Source of the DNA: Draconibacterium mangrovi
GTDB taxonomy: Bacteria; Bacteroidota; Bacteroidia; Bacteroidales; Prolixibacteraceae
Reading direction: 5' to 3'
Assembly (NCBI RefSeq): GCF_010586825.1
Contig: NZ_JAAAGB010000004.1
Coordinates: 186,001 to 250,000, forward strand
DNA length: 64,000 nt
The notes beneath the pieces were generated by a model. That model was given only the letters and a program-made list of their open reading frames with translations, was not told where the DNA came from and did not search any database. Made by a program: the position numbers and the translations under genes. Shown piece after piece: positions 45,177-53,693 of this stretch; positions within the stretch are counted from its first letter, which is position 1; each line of letters opens with the position of its first letter.

Positions 45177-47018
45177 ATGGCTAAAACAAAAACTCAACGC
45201 AATCCCTGGTTTTGGATTCCCACACTCTATTTTGCAGAAGGATTACCCTACGTAATTGTAATGACCCTCTCGGTGATTATGTACAAACGACTGGGTATTT
45301 CAAACACCGACATTGCTTTATACACCAGCTGGCTGTATTTGCCATGGGTGATAAAACCGCTGTGGAGTCCGATTGTGGATTTGCTGAAAACCAAACGTTT
45401 TTGGATTGTGATCATGCAATTGGTGGTTGGCGTTGGGCTGGCCGGTGTGGCATTTACCATTCCTGTCAGTAATTTTTTTCAGTATACTTTGGCGTTTTTC
45501 TGGTTGCTGGCTTTTAGTTCGGCAACGCACGATATTGCCGCCGATGGTTTTTATATGCTGGGCTTGTCGCAGGGCGATCAGTCGTTTTTTGTGGGCATCA
45601 GAAGCACCTTCTACCGCTTTGCCATGCTTACAGGGCAGGGGCTTTTGGTAATTGTTGCAGGAGCTTTGGAAACTGCAACAGGTTTGGAACCGCTGGAGGT
45701 AAATGTTACCGCCCAGAATATTCCGGTTCAGGAAATTTCGTTTAATCCTGAAAGTTATCAGCAACTGCACGAAGCTGGCGATATTTATTTTGTGTCGGAG
45801 AATGAGGTGAAAGTGCCTATTGGTCTGCTAACAAAAGAGCAGGCGGCTGACATTAAAAGCAAGGTGGACGAATGGAACATCAATAATAACTTTTATGCCA
45901 GCGAAACTCCGGTAGCTACAAAAGATGCCGGTTGGTGGACACGAAAAGTGTCAACTCCATTAAAAGAGACGTTAAAAGAGAAATTCAATAAAGAAACGGT
46001 TGACCGGAGTTCGGAGGTAGGTAACCTTGCAATCATTCCAATTCAGCTTTCAACAATACCTGCAGCCGGCGAAGAGGTAGTGCTGAATTTTGGTTACGAA
46101 AAAGGTGACGCCAGTATAAAACTGGTACAGACTTATCGTTATGTGTTTAACGATACGAACTGGGATAAACCTGCTTTTGCCGTTGTTCAACTCGATCCGA
46201 AACTGAAAAAAGCCACGCAGGCTACTTTTGTGGGGCGCTCGGGGAATATCCGCTTTTCCTGGTTGGTGGTTATGGTTTGTATTGCCGTTTTGTTTGTGGC
46301 GTTTTCGCTGTATCACCGTTTTGCTTTGCCATATCCGGCAAGCGATGTATCCAACAAAACCGTAGGCAAAAGTGTAATGGGCGAGTTCTTCGAAACCTTT
46401 GCTGCTTTTTTCCGCAAAAAAGAAATTGTGTCGATAATGCTGTTCCTGTTATTGTACCGACTGGCCGAATCGCAGCTGGTAAAAATGGCCTCGCCGTTTT
46501 TGCTCGATGCCCGCGAAGCAGGTGGACTGGGACTTACAACCGGAGATTTGGGATTGGTGTACGGAACAGCCGGAATGATCGCACTCACCATTGGCGGAAT
46601 TTTAGGCGGTATTGTAGCCTCGCGCAAAGGACTAAAACACTGGCTGTGGTGGATGGCACTGGCCATTAACCTGCCTAACCTTTGTTATTTGCTGCTGTCG
46701 TTTTTAAACCCCACATCGTTGTGGTGGATTTCAGCGGCAGTCGTTATCGAGCAGTTTGGTTACGGTTTTGGATTTACGGCTTATATGCTCTTCTCCATCT
46801 ACGTTTCGGAAGGGAAACATAAAACTGCACATTACGCTATTACAACCGGTTTTATGGCACTGGGAATGATGATTCCAGGAATGCTGAGTGGCTGGTTGCA
46901 GGAAATAATCGGCTACCAGAGTTTCTTTGTTTGGGTGATGATCTGCACCATCCCGATTTTCCTAGTACTGCCGTTTATTAAAGTCGATCCTAAGTTTGGG
47001 ATTAAGGAGAAGGATTAA
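45177..47018 (+). CDS. AmpG-like MFS muropeptide transporter with a large inserted domain
   Basis: 613 residues, inner membrane. The N-terminal six-helix half (PTLYFAEGLPYVIV, TSWLYLPWVIKPLWSPIVD, SATHDIAADGFYM, RSTFYRFAMLTGQG) is AmpG-like, and six more helices follow after about residue 360. Between them is a soluble insert of about 190 residues (about 170-360) containing a Lys/Glu-rich helical part and a beta-rich part. AmpG (E. coli, 491 residues) has no such insert. It imports GlcNAc-anhydroMurNAc(-peptides). Last gene of the operon; 29 bp after the GH9 gene. Confidence 0.82.
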   Translation: MAKTKTQRNPWFWIPTLYFAEGLPYVIVMTLSVIMYKRLGISNTDIALYTSWLYLPWVIKPLWSPIVDLLKTKRFWIVIMQLVVGVGLAGVAFTIPVSNFFQYTLAFFWLLAFSSATHDIAADGFYMLGLSQGDQSFFVGIRSTFYRFAMLTGQGLLVIVAGALETATGLEPLEVNVTAQNIPVQEISFNPESYQQLHEAGDIYFVSENEVKVPIGLLTKEQAADIKSKVDEWNINNNFYASETPVATKDAGWWTRKVSTPLKETLKEKFNKETVDRSSEVGNLAIIPIQLSTIPAAGEEVVLNFGYEKGDASIKLVQTYRYVFNDTNWDKPAFAVVQLDPKLKKATQATFVGRSGNIRFSWLVVMVCIAVLFVAFSLYHRFALPYPASDVSNKTVGKSVMGEFFETFAAFFRKKEIVSIMLFLLLYRLAESQLVKMASPFLLDAREAGGLGLTTGDLGLVYGTAGMIALTIGGILGGIVASRKGLKHWLWWMALAINLPNLCYLLLSFLNPTSLWWISAAVVIEQFGYGFGFTAYMLFSIYVSEGKHKTAHYAITTGFMALGMMIPGMLSGWLQEIIGYQSFFVWVMICTIPIFLVLPFIKVDPKFGIKEKD

Positions 47019-47036
47019 TTTCCCTGTTTTTTATAG

Positions 47037-47134
47037 GCGCTAAACGGTTTAAAACCGCTAAGCGCATGGTTTGCAGAACAGAAGTTTCGTAAGGGATGTC
47101 ATCTCTCTGAGTTTTATTTAGAAAGATGACATCC
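47037..47134. repeat. Two inverted repeats after the AmpG-like gene
   Basis: First, an imperfect palindrome GCGCTAAACGG-TTTAAAA-CCGCTAAGCGC (47037-47065). Second, a hairpin with arms GGATGTCATCT / AGATGACATCC (47094-47104, 47124-47134) and a 19-nt loop. Either may end transcription of the muropeptide operon, but neither has a good T-run. Confidence 0.55.
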
Positions 47135-47186
47135 TTGTTTGCGCCAGAAATGGTGAGTTTTGTCCTGAAAGGAAAGCTAATTTGAG

Positions 47187-47264
47187 CCCAGGGCATCGCC
47201 CTGGGGATATTCGAGAAGTGATATCGGGCTGAAAGCCCGGCTTATTAATTTGCCCTTTCAGGGC
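47187..47264. repeat. Cluster of three REP-like palindromes
   Basis: CCCAGGGCATCGCCCTGGG (47187-47205), CGGGCTGAAAGCCCG (47225-47239) and GCCCTTTCAGGGC (47252-47264). Short GGGCNNNNGCCC palindromes of this style are common REP-type elements in Bacteroidota. No gene is present. Confidence 0.6.
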
Positions 47265-47394
47265 GATGGGAAAACAGGCTGTCGGTTTCACAAGGCGTCC
47301 CATTCGCTTTGCCGTTGGGTTCAACTAAATTGAGCTTTCAGCCCGCAGTGTTTCTGTATAAGTTTTTTAAGAGAGATGGCATTCTTTCTTTCCT

Positions 47395-47654
47395 TCCTGT
47401 AAGGATTTTGCTAATCCTGCAGACTTTCTACCCATCCTGTAGGTTATTTATCCACCCTGCAAGGTTCAAAGTCGTCCTGCAAGGGGGTGCCCCTTTCCTG
47501 CGGCGCAGGACAGCGAAATAATGTTGCAGGACGCCCAAAAGTGCTGCAGGATTTCGAAAAACCATCGCAGGACGCCTGGATATGTCGCAGGATTCTGCAA
47601 AAGTGGTGCAGGACGATAGTAAAAGTTAGCAGGACGGGAAATAATCCCGCAGGC
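47395..47654. repeat. Head-to-head array of TCCTGC / GCAGGA boxes at 20-21 bp spacing
   Basis: On the plus strand, six boxes of the form (T/C)CCTG(C/T) start at 47395, 47415, 47435, 47455, 47475 and 47496; then eight boxes GCAGG(A/C) start at 47505, 47526, 47546, 47567, 47587, 47608, 47629 and 47649. Spacing is 20 or 21 bp throughout, close to two turns of DNA. The two sets meet at a perfect central hairpin, TCCTGC-GGC-GCAGGA (47496-47510). Sequence between boxes is not conserved, though often A-rich. Mixed 20/21 spacing rules out a coding repeat. A T6 run follows at about 47660. It lies between the AmpG-like gene and the TPR gene. I know of no described element of this form. Confidence 0.8.
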
Positions 47655-47765
47655 CGCCCTTTTTTGAAACTTTGTCAGCCCCAAAGCCCGTTTTACGCCA
47701 AATCCGCCGATAACAATTCTTGGAAAGCTTTTTGATTATCTATGGTCTTTGTAACTTTGATAAGC

Positions 47766-49988
47766 ATGAACGACAAAGATCTTAAAATAAAATACGATAC
47801 TATCTGTCAGTATTTGGCTGAGCGGAAATTAAAACCTGCTTTCGATCTGCTGGAAAATCTGATCCGTGAAAGTGGTTTGCTCATTCACCTCGATGAATGG
47901 CGCAACCTGGAGCAGAACTACAGCTACATGTTAAAATATACGGTTGAAGGAATTCAGGATCCGGAGCGTCAAAAAGTATATCGGAAGCTGATTGTTTCGG
48001 TTTTTGAGCTGTGCGACAAAATTTACGATGAGCTGAGATTGAAAATGTCGTCGTCGGTTACTTACGAGAAAAAACGCGGATTTAAAACAACACTTCAGTT
48101 TCATACGCTATTAGATGAGCTGGAAGATTTTTACCTGCAGGAGCAACTTGTTTCGCTGGTTGACGATGCCGAGGTACAACGATCATCGAAGCGAATCAGT
48201 GCGCGCGACCATCAGCAAAAAATGGTGACTTTGTTTTATTTCGTATGGTTTCAGAATGAATTAAATGATGAGCACCGTACATTTTTAAAGTCCTTTTTAA
48301 ACAGCGATCTGATTGAAAAATCATACAAGTCGTTTATCGTTTCAGCGCTGCTGATGAGTTTGTTGCGATATTTCGATGAGGCCAAATTTTCGGTGCTTTT
48401 TGATGCCTACGAACACGAAATGCCTGAAATCAATCAGCGGGCAATTGTAGGATTGCTCATCGGCTTTTACCGTTACGACAGTCGTTTGGGGTATTACCCG
48501 TCGATTACCGGCCGGCTGACATTGCTGAACGAAAATCCCGAATTCAAACAAAATCTGGAGCAGGTGATTATTCAGCTCATCAGAAGTAAGGAGACGGAAA
48601 AAATTCAGAAGAAGATCACCGACGAGATTATGCCGGAAATGATAAAGATAAGTCCGAATCTGAAGGACAAAATCAATCTTGACAGTTTGATGGATGATTC
48701 GCTAGGCGACGATGAAAATCCGGAGTGGGAAAAGATTTTTGAGGATTCGCCGGGTCTGATGAATAAAATGGAGGAGTTCTCGGAACTTCAGATGGAAGGA
48801 GCCGATGTGTTTATGAGTTCGTTTGCCATGCTGAAAATGTTCCCGTTTTTTAGCGAATTTACCAATTGGTTTATGCCATTCTATATCAAAAATCCGGAGA
48901 TCGATTTTGTAGTAAATCGCGCCGATTCGGCTACCGATCAGTTTCTGAAAGCCATTGCTACGGCTCCGGTGTTGTGTAATTCGGATAAATATTCGTTCTG
49001 CTTTAGTTTACAAAATATCCCGGCTGAAAACCGCGAGTTTATGGCTGAAGGACTAAAAGCTGAAATGCAGCAGTTTGATGAACTGCAAAGCGATGAGGTG
49101 TTGACTGATCCGGGTAAAAAGGCGGCTTATATTTCAAATCTGTACATTCAGGATTTGTATCGCTTTTTTAAATTACATCCGCGCAAAACCGATTTTGAAG
49201 ATATTTTCAACTGGCGTTTCGATTTTCATAACAAACAAGTGCTTGGCGAAACGCTGAAAGAAGATGCAAACATTGTTCGGAATATTGCTGAATACTATTT
49301 CTTGAAAAACTATTATAACGAGGCCGCCGAAGTTTTTAATTACCTGCTGAGTGAGGAGAAAAGCGGGGAGTTGTTCCAAAAACTGGGTTACTGCTTCCAA
49401 AAGCTGGGCGATTTTGAACTAGCGTTGAAAGCGTATAAAAGTGCCGAGTTGTTTGAGCTTAATAAGAAGTGGAACCTGAATAAAATTGCATTGTGTTACC
49501 GCAATTTAAAACAGCCGAAAAAAGCCCTGGAGTACTACCGCGAGGTGGAACTGCTGGATGAGGAGAATTTAAATGTTCAGCTGAATATTGGCCATTGTTT
49601 GCTGGAGCTGGATCGTTTTGAGGAGGCTTTAAAAACCTATTTTAAAGTGGAATACCTGATGCCGGATAACAAAAAGGTTTGGAAGCCTATTGGCTGGTGT
49701 TCATTGGTGTCCGGTAAGTTTGAGCAGGCAGAGAAATACTTTGCAAAACTGATTGACGACAGTCCAAACAAACACGACCTCATGAATATGGGACATGTGC
49801 AGTGGTGTTTGGGCAAACGAAAAGAGGCGCTGGATTATTACAAGCAGTCGATTGTAAAGACTGAATTTACCGAGAGCGAGTTTTTCGAGGTTTTCCACGA
49901 AGATTTACATTATTTAATTGGATTGGGAATTGATAAGGATGATGTACCAATCATGCTTGATCAGCTGCGGTATTTTGTTGAAGAATAG
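47766..49988 (+). CDS. Large cytoplasmic TPR protein
   Basis: I take the ATG at 47766 (MNDKDLKIKYD); an in-frame start at 47742 is less likely. About 740 residues, all helical, no signal. The C-terminal third (about 500-715) has regular TPR units: LFQKLGYCFQKLGDFELALK, KIALCYRNLKQPKKALEYYR, QLNIGHCLLELDRFEEALKT, GWCSLVSGKFEQAEKYFAK. The N-terminal part is not recognised. TPRs bind proteins, so a scaffold role is likely, but no partner is suggested by the context. The unusual box array lies directly upstream. Confidence 0.75.
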   Translation: MNDKDLKIKYDTICQYLAERKLKPAFDLLENLIRESGLLIHLDEWRNLEQNYSYMLKYTVEGIQDPERQKVYRKLIVSVFELCDKIYDELRLKMSSSVTYEKKRGFKTTLQFHTLLDELEDFYLQEQLVSLVDDAEVQRSSKRISARDHQQKMVTLFYFVWFQNELNDEHRTFLKSFLNSDLIEKSYKSFIVSALLMSLLRYFDEAKFSVLFDAYEHEMPEINQRAIVGLLIGFYRYDSRLGYYPSITGRLTLLNENPEFKQNLEQVIIQLIRSKETEKIQKKITDEIMPEMIKISPNLKDKINLDSLMDDSLGDDENPEWEKIFEDSPGLMNKMEEFSELQMEGADVFMSSFAMLKMFPFFSEFTNWFMPFYIKNPEIDFVVNRADSATDQFLKAIATAPVLCNSDKYSFCFSLQNIPAENREFMAEGLKAEMQQFDELQSDEVLTDPGKKAAYISNLYIQDLYRFFKLHPRKTDFEDIFNWRFDFHNKQVLGETLKEDANIVRNIAEYYFLKNYYNEAAEVFNYLLSEEKSGELFQKLGYCFQKLGDFELALKAYKSAELFELNKKWNLNKIALCYRNLKQPKKALEYYREVELLDEENLNVQLNIGHCLLELDRFEEALKTYFKVEYLMPDNKKVWKPIGWCSLVSGKFEQAEKYFAKLIDDSPNKHDLMNMGHVQWCLGKRKEALDYYKQSIVKTEFTESEFFEVFHEDLHYLIGLGIDKDDVPIMLDQLRYFVEE

Positions 49989-50000
49989 GGGAGAATATAG

Positions 50001-50098
50001 AATGATGATTAACGAATGCTGATTTTAGATTTAAGAGAAAGACCGTTCGTATTTCTCAATCGTCAATCGCCATTCGTTAATCGAAAATTCATCATTCA
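50001..50098. repeat. Imperfect inverted repeat between convergent genes
   Basis: GAATGATGATTAACGAATG (50001-50019) pairs with the segment at 50072-50098, which has an 8-bp insertion in the middle of the arm. It fills the gap between the TPR gene and the minus-strand acyl-CoA ligase gene. Confidence 0.55.
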
Positions 50099-50100
50099 AT

Positions 50101-52005
50101 TTATTTCATCCAGTTTTTCATCGCCTCAATATTCATCTCGTTAACGATGTTTTTTGCCCCGGATGTGTACAGAAATTCCAACTCTTTGGCAAAGTGTGCT
50201 GTTACTTTATCACGAACCATTTTCATGGTGGCGTTCAGCATTTTATTTTCGGTTGTAAATGCTTCGGGTAAAATAGCAACTGTTGCCGGTAGCCAGCGCT
50301 CGGGGAACTCTCCCTGGTACTTACCGCCTTTTTTGTATTCGTTAATTTCTTTCTGAATAATTTCTATTGCTGCAGTTGCCGCGTCATAGCTTCCTTTTTC
50401 AATGCCATGGCGTTTAAGTTCGCGGTTTATGGCTTCCATTTCTGGCACAATCATTCCAACAGTATATGGATTTTGGTTGTTGTAAAGCATTACCTGCTGA
50501 ATATATGGCGATTGGTCAACCAGTGCTTCTTCTATGCCTTCCGGGCTGTATTTTTCACCATCGTTACCAATCAGCAAACTTTTAAAACGCCCCAGAACAT
50601 AAAGAAAGTCGTCTTTGCCCATGTAACCCATATCTCCGGTGTGCAACCAACCGTCTTTCAGACTTTCAGCAGTGGCGGTAGGGTTATTCCAGTAACCTTT
50701 CATAACGTTGTCGCCTTTAATCACAATTTCGCCTTTTTCGCCAGCCGGAAGTTCGTTACCGTTATCGTCAAGAATTTTTATTTCGAGATTTTTCACAAGT
50801 TTACCCGATGAGCCAAAAACTACGTCGTGCGGAACGTTCGACGAAATAACCGGAGCTGCTTCGGTAAGACCATAACCCTGACAAATGGGAAGCCCCACAG
50901 CATAGAAAAAGCGTTGCAATTCAACGTCGAGCAGGGCACCTCCGCCGATAAAGAATTTCAGGTTTCCACCAAAACCATCGCGTACTTTGGCAAACAGAAT
51001 CTCGTCGAATAGCCAATACAGCGGTTTCAGGAAAAATCGCCAGCCTTTGCCACGGTTGTTGCCATAGCCATTGTGTGCATACGCAACTTTAAGGGCAAAC
51101 TGAAAAACTTTATACAGGAATTCTCCTTTTTTGCGAATACCCGCTTCAATATTTTTTCTGAACGTTTTTGAATAAGCTGGTACGCTCATCATTAGCGTTG
51201 GCTTAATCTCCTGAATGTTTTTTGGAATATTTCGAAGCGTTTCCATTGGCGAGTTGCCAATTTCAACCGATGCAATACTGGCACCTTTGTACATAAACAC
51301 ATACAAACAGGTGGTGTGTGCAAATGCGTGATCCCATGGCAAAATGGCTAATGTAATCCATTCGGATTGTAAATCGAGAAGTGAATTGGATTGTACCACG
51401 TTGGCCGCATAATTCAAGTGGGTAAGCATAATTCCTTTCGGATCGGCCGTGGTTCCGGAGGTGTATGAGATGTTTGCCACATCATCAGGCTCAATTCCTT
51501 TCCAAACCTGTTCTGTCAGCTCGGTATTTTCTTTTCTGAATTTTGCTCCGGCAGCCAATAATTCCTTGTAATCAATATCATTTTCCCCCGGGTTCTCTTT
51601 GCCGTCGATGTAAACTACTTTCTCCAGTTCCGGCAATTCATCGCGAATCTCCTCTACTTTTGCAGCATGTAGTTTTGAAACAAATATGTACTTACTTCCA
51701 CTGTGTTTTATACGGAAAGCCAGCTCGTTGTTTTGCAAACGAATAGAAAGCGGAACGTTAATACCACCAGCGTAAAGCATACCCAGTTCGCTGATGATCC
51801 AATCGTTGCGGCCATCGGCGATTAATGCAGCACGGTCACCTTTTTTAAAACCCAATTGAATTAATCCTGCTGCCAGGTCTAGCACCTTCTCGCGGGTTTG
51901 TTTGTATGTAGTGGGCTGGTATTCGCCATTTGTCTTTTCCCAGAGATATGGATTATCAGGGTAGTTAGCAACAGCGGTTTCAAATAACGCAACAATGGTT
52001 TTCAT
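50101..52005 (-). CDS. Long-chain acyl-CoA synthetase (AMP-forming)
   Basis: 634 residues. AMP-binding enzyme marks: phosphate-binding loop ISYTSGTTADPKGIMLTH (about 175-192), GYGLTEAAPVIS, the hinge region HTGDMGYMGKDDFLYVLGR and a C-terminal catalytic-lysine region (ENKMLNATMK). It activates fatty acids to acyl-CoA. Length and the eukaryote-like form fit Bacteroidota FadD-type ligases. The gene is alone on the minus strand. Confidence 0.88.
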   Translation of the reverse strand: MKTIVALFETAVANYPDNPYLWEKTNGEYQPTTYKQTREKVLDLAAGLIQLGFKKGDRAALIADGRNDWIISELGMLYAGGINVPLSIRLQNNELAFRIKHSGSKYIFVSKLHAAKVEEIRDELPELEKVVYIDGKENPGENDIDYKELLAAGAKFRKENTELTEQVWKGIEPDDVANISYTSGTTADPKGIMLTHLNYAANVVQSNSLLDLQSEWITLAILPWDHAFAHTTCLYVFMYKGASIASVEIGNSPMETLRNIPKNIQEIKPTLMMSVPAYSKTFRKNIEAGIRKKGEFLYKVFQFALKVAYAHNGYGNNRGKGWRFFLKPLYWLFDEILFAKVRDGFGGNLKFFIGGGALLDVELQRFFYAVGLPICQGYGLTEAAPVISSNVPHDVVFGSSGKLVKNLEIKILDDNGNELPAGEKGEIVIKGDNVMKGYWNNPTATAESLKDGWLHTGDMGYMGKDDFLYVLGRFKSLLIGNDGEKYSPEGIEEALVDQSPYIQQVMLYNNQNPYTVGMIVPEMEAINRELKRHGIEKGSYDAATAAIEIIQKEINEYKKGGKYQGEFPERWLPATVAILPEAFTTENKMLNATMKMVRDKVTAHFAKELEFLYTSGAKNIVNEMNIEAMKNWMK

Positions 52006-52093
52006 AAGTTAATAATTGTATTAAAAAGATCCCGGTCAGACCTTCTATTCATATTCACACAAAATGTTCTTATTCAAAAATAGAAAAAATACC

Positions 52094-52262
52094 GTTATAC
52101 CAAATTTGTTTCAAGGTGAGCCTTAAATTGTTTTGAATATTTTGTGCTTAAGCAAGGCGAAAAATTGAGCCATAGCCTTAGTTACGGCGATATTTTTCAA
52201 CGAAGCATAAGCGCAAAAGAACGAAAGAATACGATTTGCATTGAGATAATTTTGGTAATAAG
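52094..52262. repeat. Roughly 170-bp imperfect palindrome (MITE-like element)
   Basis: The left end (GTTATACCAAATTTGTTTCA) and right end (ATTGAGATAATTTTGGTAAT) are inverted relative to each other, and the pairing continues through most of the element (left TTTTGTGCTTAAGCAAGGCG with right CGAAGCATAAGCGCAAAAGA) to a centre at about 52176 with GCCATAGCC / GTTACGGCG. No ORF is inside. The size and structure are those of a non-autonomous miniature element or a long hairpin RNA. Confidence 0.65.
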
Positions 52263-52283
52263 TGGTTTTATTCGGTGCAGATC

Positions 52284-52309
52284 AAAAAAAAATGCCCTTT
52301 CGGGCATTT
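52284..52309 (-). terminator. Intrinsic terminator after galM
   Basis: Minus strand: AAATGCCC-GAAA-GGGCATTT followed by a T-run, 3-20 nt after the galM stop codon. Confidence 0.88.
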
Positions 52310-52312
52310 CCT

Positions 52313-53350
52313 TTATTCGGTAATAAATTTATAAATCGTTTTCTGATCGTAAAGTTCTCCCGGCTTTAAAAATGTAGTTGGAAATTTTGGGTGATGTACC
52401 GAGTCGGGGTAGTGTTGCGTTTCCAATGCAATGCCCGAGAAGCTGCCGAACTTCTTTTTACCCTCGATGGTAAACTCCGGAATCCAATAGCCGGTATAAA
52501 CCTGCATTCCCGGTTGGGTGGTATATACTTCTACTTTGCGTCCGCTTTTTGCTTCGCTAAGTGTTCCTGCCATAATCAGATCGCCATCTTCGTTGTCAAA
52601 AACAAAGTTGTCGTCGTAACCCATTTCCAGCCCGCCGGCATTAATCTTTTTAGGCGAGGTAAAATCGAAAGCAGTTCCAACCACCGGAAGAATCTTTCCG
52701 GTTGGAATTTGCTCTACCATATCAGTTATTTTTGTAGCGCTTAACTCCAACTCGTGGTTCAGAATGTTCTCTTTTCCACCGGTTAAGTTGAAATAAGTGT
52801 GGTTTGTCAGGTTAACCACGGTTGTTTTGTCTGTTTCGGCGTAATACTGAATGGCCAGGTCATTTTCTTCGTTCAGTGTATAAATACAGGTCACTTTTAA
52901 ATTGCCCGGGTAGTTTTCTTCCCCGTCAACACTCAGGTAGCTCAATTTTACGCCAACTTCGTTTTCCGATTCAATAACCTCGGCATCAAATAATTTTTTG
53001 TCAAATCCTTCCAATCCTCCATGCAAATGGTTGGGGCCATTGTTAATCGCCATTTCGTAGGTTTTGCCTTCAATTTCAAGGTGCCCTTTGGCAATGCGGT
53101 TTCCGAACCTGCCAATAATGGCTCCGAAATACGGATAGCCTGCCAGGTATTCGTCACTTTGGTAGGTTTCCAGTTTGTCGAAACCACACACAATATTATC
53201 TATCGAACCATTTTTATTTGGCATATCAATAGCTGTAATAATTGCCCCGTAGTTGGTTATTTTAATTTTAATGTTATCGTTGCTAAGCGTAAAAAGCTGG
53301 GCTTCGCGTCCGTCTTTTAACGTTCCGAATGGTGTTGCAGTTATTTTCAT
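52313..53350 (-). CDS. galM: Aldose 1-epimerase (galactose mutarotase)
   Basis: 345 residues. Substrate and catalytic residues: NHLHGGLEGFDKKLF (His), VVNLTNHTYFNLTGG (catalytic His), GYDDNFVF and the base Glu in ALETQHYPDS. No signal peptide. It interconverts alpha and beta galactose so that galactokinase can use it. It is divergent from the GntR-type regulator gene, with 343 bp between. Confidence 0.93.
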   Translation of the reverse strand: MKITATPFGTLKDGREAQLFTLSNDNIKIKITNYGAIITAIDMPNKNGSIDNIVCGFDKLETYQSDEYLAGYPYFGAIIGRFGNRIAKGHLEIEGKTYEMAINNGPNHLHGGLEGFDKKLFDAEVIESENEVGVKLSYLSVDGEENYPGNLKVTCIYTLNEENDLAIQYYAETDKTTVVNLTNHTYFNLTGGKENILNHELELSATKITDMVEQIPTGKILPVVGTAFDFTSPKKINAGGLEMGYDDNFVFDNEDGDLIMAGTLSEAKSGRKVEVYTTQPGMQVYTGYWIPEFTIEGKKKFGSFSGIALETQHYPDSVHHPKFPTTFLKPGELYDQKTIYKFITE

Positions 53351-53693
53351 TTTAATATTTTATTTTTTTTGAGAAGCCGGTAATCTCCGGTCTTCATATT
53401 TTGATTTTATCCTACTAAATTAGTTAGTGCTATTTTACTCTTTTTTCCTGAATTTTCAATCAAAGTTAGTAAAGCCAGACATTATATTTTAGTTTTGGTT
53501 AAAATAGTGGTTTTAATGTCTGTAAACAATTGTAGCGTGATATACGCGTGCTTAGTATACAGACCTACTTCTATCGGAAAATTTTGAAAGGACAAAAATG
53601 CAAAAATCAACAATTTAACTGGTAGGTACTGGTGGTGTTTTAAAACATCATTTTGTAATAAAAAACTACTATTTTTGTGAAAAGCTTAACTAA
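53351..53693. other. Intergenic region between galM and its regulator gene
   Basis: AT-rich. It holds a small hairpin in the galM leader (GAAG-n-CCGG / CCGG-n-CTTC, about 53370-53393), the operator at 53618-53633 and a TATTTTTG box (53670-53677) that may be the -7 element of the regulator gene. No ORF. Confidence 0.5.
53618..53633 (+). promoter_or_regulatory. Putative gal operator, copy 1
   Basis: ACTGGTAGGTACTGGT, which contains ACTGGT twice, 10 bp apart start to start. The same 16 bp occurs in reverse orientation before galK (54771-54786), and both copies extend as A(ACTGGT...)GG. It lies 60 nt before the regulator's start codon. Confidence 0.78.

Noticed and set aside
47395-47654. CRISPR array
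   Set aside because: The repeated unit is only 6-7 bp and changes orientation in the middle; there are no cas genes.
47487-47735. 82-codon ORF through the box array
   Set aside because: It runs across the non-coding repeats, has no family likeness and the 20/21-bp spacing is not in phase with codons.
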